Program-made: the position numbers and the translations under genes
Part shown: one piece after another, positions 7,482-11,012 of the stretch
Layout: each line of letters starts with the position of its first letter
Position numbering within the stretch: position 1 is the first letter of the stretch
The notes under the pieces: generated by a model
What the model was told of the DNA's origin: nothing
What the model saw: only the letters and a program-made list of their open reading frames with translations
Database searches by the model: none
DNA from: VBKO01 sp036393835
Lineage (GTDB): Bacteria > Myxococcota > Myxococcia > Myxococcales > 40CM-4-68-19
NCBI GenBank assembly: GCA_036393835.1
Contig: DASWGI010000396.1
Coordinates: 1-11,012, forward strand
DNA length: 11,012 nucleotides
Reading direction: 5' to 3'

Positions 7482-9623
7482 GTGCCGGCTACTCGCCTTC
7501 TCGTCCTCGCCGACCCGAAGATGCTGCCCGCGCTGGCCAGCGGCCTGCGCGAAGGCAGCAGATTCGACGTGCTCACGCTCCCTTTCGGCGACGCTGGGGC
7601 GGGGGCCGCCGCCCAGCGCGCCGACGCGCTGGCGGTCTTCTACGGGACTCCCGACCGACCATTGCAGGCCGCGCTGCAGGCGCTCGCCCCCGCGGTGCGC
7701 GGCCGGGGCGGCCGCGTGATCGCGGTGCTGCAGCGCGAGCAGGCGGCGCAGCGGGACGACTGCTTCAAGGCGGGCGCGAGCGACCTGCTCTTCATGCCCA
7801 TGCCGAAGGAGCAGTTCGTCGCGCGCCTGGCCGAGGCGGTGGGGCTTTCGTACGCGGCCGAGCGCGGAGCGACCGCCGCGGTACAGGTCGGCGCGCGCGG
7901 GAACCTGGTGCCGCTCGCGCAGGCCACGGTGACGGCGTCGGGAGTGCATGCCGGCGCGGCGCTGCCCTTCCAGCCGGGCGAGACGGTCCGGTTGTCGTGG
8001 GGCGCCCTCGAGGCGTGGGGGCTGGTCGTCCGCGCTTCGCCCGACGCGCAGATCCGGTTCGCGGGTGTGACGCCGGACGAGGAGGGCCGCATCCGCGACT
8101 GGATACGGCAGGCGATGGGCGGCGCCGCCGCGAAGCCCGCGGCCTCCGCCTCCGCTCCCCGTCCGTCGGCGCCCGCCGCGCCTCGCCCGCCTCCGACTGT
8201 GGCGCCGCGGGGCGCGCCGGTGGTTCCTCCCCCGCAGCCTGCGCGCGCCGTTCCGCAGGCCGCCGCGACCGGCGCCGTGCCGCAGGGCGGGCCTCCGCCG
8301 GGTTTCGCGGAGCGACCGCGCATCAAGGACACGACGCCGGTGCGCCCTCCGCCGGTCCCCGCGCGCGCTCCGATCGCCGGCAACGGCGTGCGGCCGATCA
8401 CGGCGGGCACTCCTCCGGCCCGCGGGCCCCAGGCTGCGGTGCCGCCAGCCCCCGCAGCCGCGCAGCCGCCGGCGGCGGCGGGATTGTCCGATCTGTTCGA
8501 CGACGGCGGCCCGGCGGTCGCCGCTGCCGCGCGAACCGCTCCCGCCCCGATGTGGCCGCGGGTGCCGCCGCCCGAGGCGTGCCTCCTCGCCGGCATCGCG
8601 CTCGTGCGCGACAAGAAGGCCCCAAAGGATGCGGCGCCCGAGATTGCCGCCGCCGCGAAGAAGATCGCCGGTGTGCTGAACATCGGCGAGCGCACCGCGC
8701 TGGAGAAGGCGGGCACCGAGTCGCACTTCGCCGACGTGCTGGCGGCACGCATCGCGCTCGAGGTGGGCCGTGCGGAAGCGACGCGCCTGTTCTCCAGCCA
8801 GCCGCCGCCGGTGGTGGACGACGGCTCGGTCAAGGCCATGACCCAGCTCGCGGACGCGGCCGCGGCGCGCCTCCAGAAGGAGGCGGACGGCGCCATCAGC
8901 CGGGGCGAGGTCGAGAGCCTGCAGCTGATCACCGCCTCGAGCGCCGCGCTCTCGCGCGATCTGCACTCCTTCAAGGAGACCGCCGACCGGCTGCGCGGCG
9001 TGGGCACGGCTCCCCGCCTCGGCGCCGGATCGCTCGACCCGGAAGTGGTCCTTCCCGGTCAGGCCTGGCGCCCGCCGCCGAAGGCAACCGAGCCGGCGCC
9101 GGTCAGGGCCGAGCTGCGCGAGTTCCAGGGAATGGGAGAAGCTTCGCCCGAGTCGCGCCGGCGGACGACGCTGGTCGTCTGCATGCTCGCGCTGGGGGGC
9201 GCGCTCATCAACGTGCTGTTCTTCGCGTATCCCCACGTCCACGAGCTGCCGCCCGTCGCGGGCATCGCGCGCATCGAGGTGTCCGGGCAGACGGCGCGGG
9301 TCACGCTCGCGTCCGACTTCGCCGACCGCCAGGAGGCGGCCGTCGCCGCACTGGTGCAGGTGCTGCGCGAGCGGGGCGTGCAGAATGCCGTGCTCGTGCG
9401 GCAGAACGGCAGCGGAGCGGGCCAGCTCTCCGTGACCGACGGAAAGACGTACGGGCTGCCGCCGGCGGTGAAGCGCAACGACGTTCCGCTTCCCTTCGTG
9501 CCGCCCCAGTCGGCGCCGCAACCCGCGCCCCAGCCTCAACCCGCGCAGCCCCAGCCTGCGCAGCCTGGCCGGGCTCCCGCGCCCGCGCAGACGGCCGCCG
9601 GGAAGCCGCCGCGGGCGCGCTGA
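7482..9623 (+). CDS. Pseudo-receiver/PilZ-like membrane-anchored protein with proline-rich linker
   Basis: This 713-residue protein has several parts. Residues about 4-122 look like a CheY-type receiver (ending DCFKAGASDLLFMPMPKEQF). However, the first acidic pair is reduced to AD, the expected phospho-acceptor strand reads AVFYGTP, and the usual Lys of KPF is missing, so phosphorylation is unlikely. Residues about 138-211 resemble a PilZ domain (ATVTASGVHAGAALPFQPGETVRL, then WGLVVRAS and IRFAGVTPDEEGRIRDWI), but the c-di-GMP-binding RxxxR and D/NxSxxG motifs are absent or degenerate. A Pro/Ala-rich linker covers about 212-365, then a helical region about 366-510. One membrane helix (563-582), preceded by RRR, places about 130 C-terminal residues outside, with a PQPAQ-type tail. 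A role in polar or pilus-related regulation is inferred from the domains and the neighbouring pilin. The GTG start lacks a clear ribosome binding site. Confidence 0.8.
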   Translation: MPATRLLVLADPKMLPALASGLREGSRFDVLTLPFGDAGAGAAAQRADALAVFYGTPDRPLQAALQALAPAVRGRGGRVIAVLQREQAAQRDDCFKAGASDLLFMPMPKEQFVARLAEAVGLSYAAERGATAAVQVGARGNLVPLAQATVTASGVHAGAALPFQPGETVRLSWGALEAWGLVVRASPDAQIRFAGVTPDEEGRIRDWIRQAMGGAAAKPAASASAPRPSAPAAPRPPPTVAPRGAPVVPPPQPARAVPQAAATGAVPQGGPPPGFAERPRIKDTTPVRPPPVPARAPIAGNGVRPITAGTPPARGPQAAVPPAPAAAQPPAAAGLSDLFDDGGPAVAAAARTAPAPMWPRVPPPEACLLAGIALVRDKKAPKDAAPEIAAAAKKIAGVLNIGERTALEKAGTESHFADVLAARIALEVGRAEATRLFSSQPPPVVDDGSVKAMTQLADAAAARLQKEADGAISRGEVESLQLITASSAALSRDLHSFKETADRLRGVGTAPRLGAGSLDPEVVLPGQAWRPPPKATEPAPVRAELREFQGMGEASPESRRRTTLVVCMLALGGALINVLFFAYPHVHELPPVAGIARIEVSGQTARVTLASDFADRQEAAVAALVQVLRERGVQNAVLVRQNGSGAGQLSVTDGKTYGLPPAVKRNDVPLPFVPPQSAPQPAPQPQPAQPQPAQPGRAPAPAQTAAGKPPRAR
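9508..9570 (+). repeat. Imperfect Pro/Gln/Ala-coding repeat near the gene's 3' end
   Basis: Short imperfect direct repeats built around CAGCC/GCGCAGCC encode a PAPQPQPAQPQPAQP tail in the extracytoplasmic C-terminus of the receiver/PilZ-like protein. Such tails are common in proteins that span or contact the cell wall; the function here is unknown. Confidence 0.6.
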
Positions 9624-9625
9624 AT

Positions 9626-9635
9626 CGCTCGAGCG
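9626..9635. other. 10-bp perfect palindrome after the receiver/PilZ-like gene
   Basis: CGCTCGAGCG begins two bases after the TGA at 9621-9623. It is self-complementary but has no loop or following T tract, so it is not a convincing terminator. It could be a protein-binding site or chance in GC-rich DNA. Confidence 0.3.
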
Positions 9636-9682
9636 CCGCGACGCACGAACGCGACTTCGCGATCGACCGAGCTGACGGGCAA

Positions 9683-9697
9683 ATCCGCGCGGCGGAT
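9683..9697 (-). terminator. Hairpin at the pilin stop codon (possible terminator between convergent genes)
   Basis: ATCCGC and GCGGAT form a 6-bp stem with a 3-base loop, starting within the pilin stop codon TGA (9699-9697). On the minus strand it is followed by TTTG, on the plus strand it is preceded by AAA. It is a short, weak intrinsic terminator at best, but it is well placed between two convergent genes. Confidence 0.45.
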
Positions 9698-10188
9698 CAG
9701 AATGTCGGGAACTCGACCGGGACGCCCGCCGGATCCGAGCCGGTCCACGACTCGGAGTACGTGTACAGCCCGACCCCGAAGAAGTTGCCGCGCGCGGTGA
9801 GCGTCACCGTATTGCCCGAGTTCGTGACGCTGTACTGGTAGCGCATGCGGACGGCGCCATCCATGCTGGGGAGGTTCATCCAGTCCGGGTCGGTGGCGTT
9901 CCACGCCGCGGCGTTGCCGAGGGGCGGAGTGCCGGTCACCGGGTCGGCCGGGTTCCAGGTGCTGTCGGTGCCGCTGGCGGGCGCCGGGAAAAAGCTGTTC
10001 GTGTGATAAGTGGCGATGAACTGCATGCGGAGCTTGCTGATGGTCAGCTCCATCTCCGACCTGCGCGCCCGCGCGGTGAACTTCTGGTAGTACGGGATCG
10101 CCAGCGTCGCCAGGACGCCGATGAGGGAAACGACGATCATCAGCTCGATGATCGTGAACCCGCGGTTCGCGCTGCTGCGGCGCACCAT
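9697..10188 (-). CDS. Type IV pilin-like protein (prepilin)
   Basis: This 163-residue prepilin has a class III signal peptide: a short basic leader ending in ANRG, cleavage expected between Gly10 and Phe11, then FTIIELMIVVSLIGVLATLAIP with the conserved Glu at mature position 5. The hydrophobic helix continues into YYQKFTARARRSEM, as in the pilin alpha-1 stalk. The mature form is about 153 residues. The globular part is rich in Asn, Thr, Ser and aromatics and has no cysteines, so it lacks the disulfide-bounded loop of classical type IVa pilins. No assembly gene (pilB, pilC, pilQ) is in view, so it could be a major pilin, a minor pilin or a type II secretion pseudopilin. ATG at 10188 is preferred for the purine-rich GGAACGG just upstream; ATG at 10200 would add four residues (MERK). 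Confidence 0.88.
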   Translation of the reverse strand: MVRRSSANRGFTIIELMIVVSLIGVLATLAIPYYQKFTARARRSEMELTISKLRMQFIATYHTNSFFPAPASGTDSTWNPADPVTGTPPLGNAAAWNATDPDWMNLPSMDGAVRMRYQYSVTNSGNTVTLTARGNFFGVGLYTYSESWTGSDPAGVPVEFPTF

Positions 10189-10206
10189 TTTCCGTTCCAT
10201 GTGCAC

Positions 10207-10225
10207 GATTGTCGTTGCGACGATC
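10207..10225. promoter_or_regulatory. Inverted repeat overlapping the pilin promoter (possible operator)
   Basis: GATTGTCG, three bases TTG, then CGACGATC: an inverted repeat with seven of eight positions complementary. It covers the candidate -10 element and part of the spacer, where a bound regulator would control pilin transcription. It could also fold as a small hairpin. Confidence 0.35.
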
Positions 10226-10236
10226 GGCCGCCGCAA
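10208..10236 (-). promoter_or_regulatory. Candidate sigma-70-type promoter of the pilin gene
   Basis: On the minus strand TTGCGG (10236-10231) and GACAAT (10213-10208) are separated by exactly 17 bases, a fair -35/-10 pair. Transcription would begin near 10201, leaving a short leader before the ATG at 10188 and arguing against the ATG at 10200. No good GG-N10-GC sigma-54 element was found, although many pilA genes use one. Confidence 0.35.
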
Positions 10237-10259
10237 GTCTGCGGACGTGCGCGCGGGTG

Positions 10260-11012
10260 CTACTTCTTGCGGGCGAGTAGGTCCGCCGGCACCACGGCTC
10301 CCGGACCGAATCGATCGCTGATGCGGTCGAGCGAGGCGTTGAGGCGCGCCCGCTTCCGCGCGGCGGGCTGGACCTGGTCGAAGAGCCCCAGCTGAGGGGG
10401 CGCGCCGAGGTCGCCCGCGTGCACTCCCGTGAGGCGGGCCGGGCGGTCGTCCACCTTGCCCAGCAGCCGCCGCGCCACCGCGTAGATCTCCGCGCCGTCG
10501 TCGGTCGGCTCGGCGAGGGTCTCCTGCCGGGTGGCGATGCGAAAGTCGGCGAACTTCACCTTGAGGTGCACCGAGCGGGCGCGCAGCCCCGCGCGCCGCA
10601 GGCGCGACGCGACCCGCAGCGCCTGCTCGTGGATGAAGGGGAGGAGGTCGTCGCCGCGCAGGTCCTCCTCGAAGGTCTCCTCCGCGCCGATGCTCTTCGC
10701 CTCGCGGTCCGGCTCGACCGCGCGATCGTCCACGCCGTTCGCGAGGTCGTGCAGCCACGGACCCAGCGTGCCCAGCTCGCGCTCGAGCTGCGCCCGGTCG
10801 GCGGCGGCCACGTCGCCGATGCGCCGGAGGCCATGCCGCAGCAGGACCTCCTCGGTCCTGGGGCCGACGCCCCACAGACGCGCGACCGGCAGCGGCGCGA
10901 GGAACTCGCGGACGCCACCCTCGGGAACGACCACCAGCCCGTCGGGCTTGCGCAGGTCCGAGGCGATCTTGGCGGCGAACTTCACCTCGGCGACGCCCAC
11001 CGAAGCGGTGAG
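10260..11012 (-). CDS. dinB: DNA polymerase IV (Y-family translesion polymerase), partial, 5' end off window
   Basis: The last 250 residues are visible; the N-terminal catalytic part with the first metal-binding acidic residues lies beyond the right edge. The visible part opens with TASVGVAEVKFAAKIASDLRKPDGLVVV, the end of the palm, in which the usual Asn of SVGVAxNK is replaced. It continues with the thumb helix-hairpin-helix (ARLWGVGPRTEEVLLRHGLRRIGDV) and then the little-finger domain with AKSIGAEETFEEDL and HLKVKFADF. The sequence QLGLF, about 40 residues before the C-terminus, matches the beta-clamp-binding motif of polymerase IV, followed by a basic tail (ARKRARL). The enzyme performs error-prone bypass synthesis at DNA lesions. 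The TAG stop at 10262-10260 is about 70 bases before the pilin, which probably has its own promoter, so functional linkage is unlikely. Confidence 0.93.
   Translation of the reverse strand, partial: LTASVGVAEVKFAAKIASDLRKPDGLVVVPEGGVREFLAPLPVARLWGVGPRTEEVLLRHGLRRIGDVAAADRAQLERELGTLGPWLHDLANGVDDRAVEPDREAKSIGAEETFEEDLRGDDLLPFIHEQALRVASRLRRAGLRARSVHLKVKFADFRIATRQETLAEPTDDGAEIYAVARRLLGKVDDRPARLTGVHAGDLGAPPQLGLFDQVQPAARKRARLNASLDRISDRFGPGAVVPADLLARKK

Noticed and set aside
8120..8480. Pro/Ala-coding GC-rich stretch as a separate repeat element or CRISPR-like array
   Set aside because: There is no regular unit or spacer pattern; it is simply the low-complexity linker of the receiver/PilZ-like protein.
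10231..10244. CCGCA/TGCGG hairpin after dinB as a terminator
   Set aside because: The stem is only 5 bp with no T tract, and it overlaps the candidate -35 of the pilin promoter.
10201..10875. N-terminal extension of the pilin frame (392 residues)
   Set aside because: It is the shadow of dinB. Prepilins need a short leader directly before the GFTIIE cleavage site.

Overview
GC-rich chromosomal DNA with long spurious open frames on the opposite strands of real genes. Together with a type IV pilin, a receiver/PilZ-type protein and a lipid type III polyketide synthase operon, this suggests a myxobacterium-like (Myxococcota, formerly deltaproteobacterial) genome. That assignment is inference from gene style; the window has no rRNA or marker that fixes the taxon. 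No tRNA, rRNA, CRISPR array, insertion sequence or phage gene was seen, and no stretch longer than about 110 bases lacks a gene.

Region 1 (1-6432, minus strand) is a compact, probably co-transcribed run. In transcription order it encodes an NHLRC2-like thioredoxin/NHL-repeat protein (6432-4504), a type III polyketide synthase (4494-3436), an isoprenylcysteine-methyltransferase-family membrane protein (3442-2873), a free-standing acyl carrier protein (2880-2632), a fatty acyl-AMP ligase (2632-878) and an FAD-dependent oxidoreductase (from 881, cut by the window's left edge). From the synthase onward every junction overlaps by 1 to 8 bases. The logic resembles the srsABC phenolic-lipid clusters of Streptomyces (type III PKS, methyltransferase, flavoprotein hydroxylase) with a dedicated loading pair added. 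The ligase would activate a fatty acid, the ACP would carry it, the synthase would extend and cyclise it to an alkylresorcinol or alkylpyrone, and the methyltransferase and flavoenzyme would tailor the ring. The product is inferred, not seen.

Region 2 (6542-7411, minus strand) holds a DUF488-family gene and an unrecognised 136-residue gene immediately downstream, closed by a strong hairpin (6521-6540) that separates them from region 1.

Region 3 (7482-9623, plus strand) is one large gene for a cytoplasmic pseudo-receiver plus PilZ-like protein with a long proline/alanine linker, one membrane helix and a small extracytoplasmic domain. It is divergent from region 2 and convergent with region 4.

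Region 4 (9697-11012, minus strand) is a type IV pilin-like gene with its own candidate promoter and a hairpin at its stop codon, preceded by the 3' two-thirds of dinB (DNA polymerase IV), cut by the right edge.

The most interesting items are the self-contained lipid type III PKS operon, its tight link to the NHLRC2-like gene, and the degenerate signalling protein beside a pilin gene.
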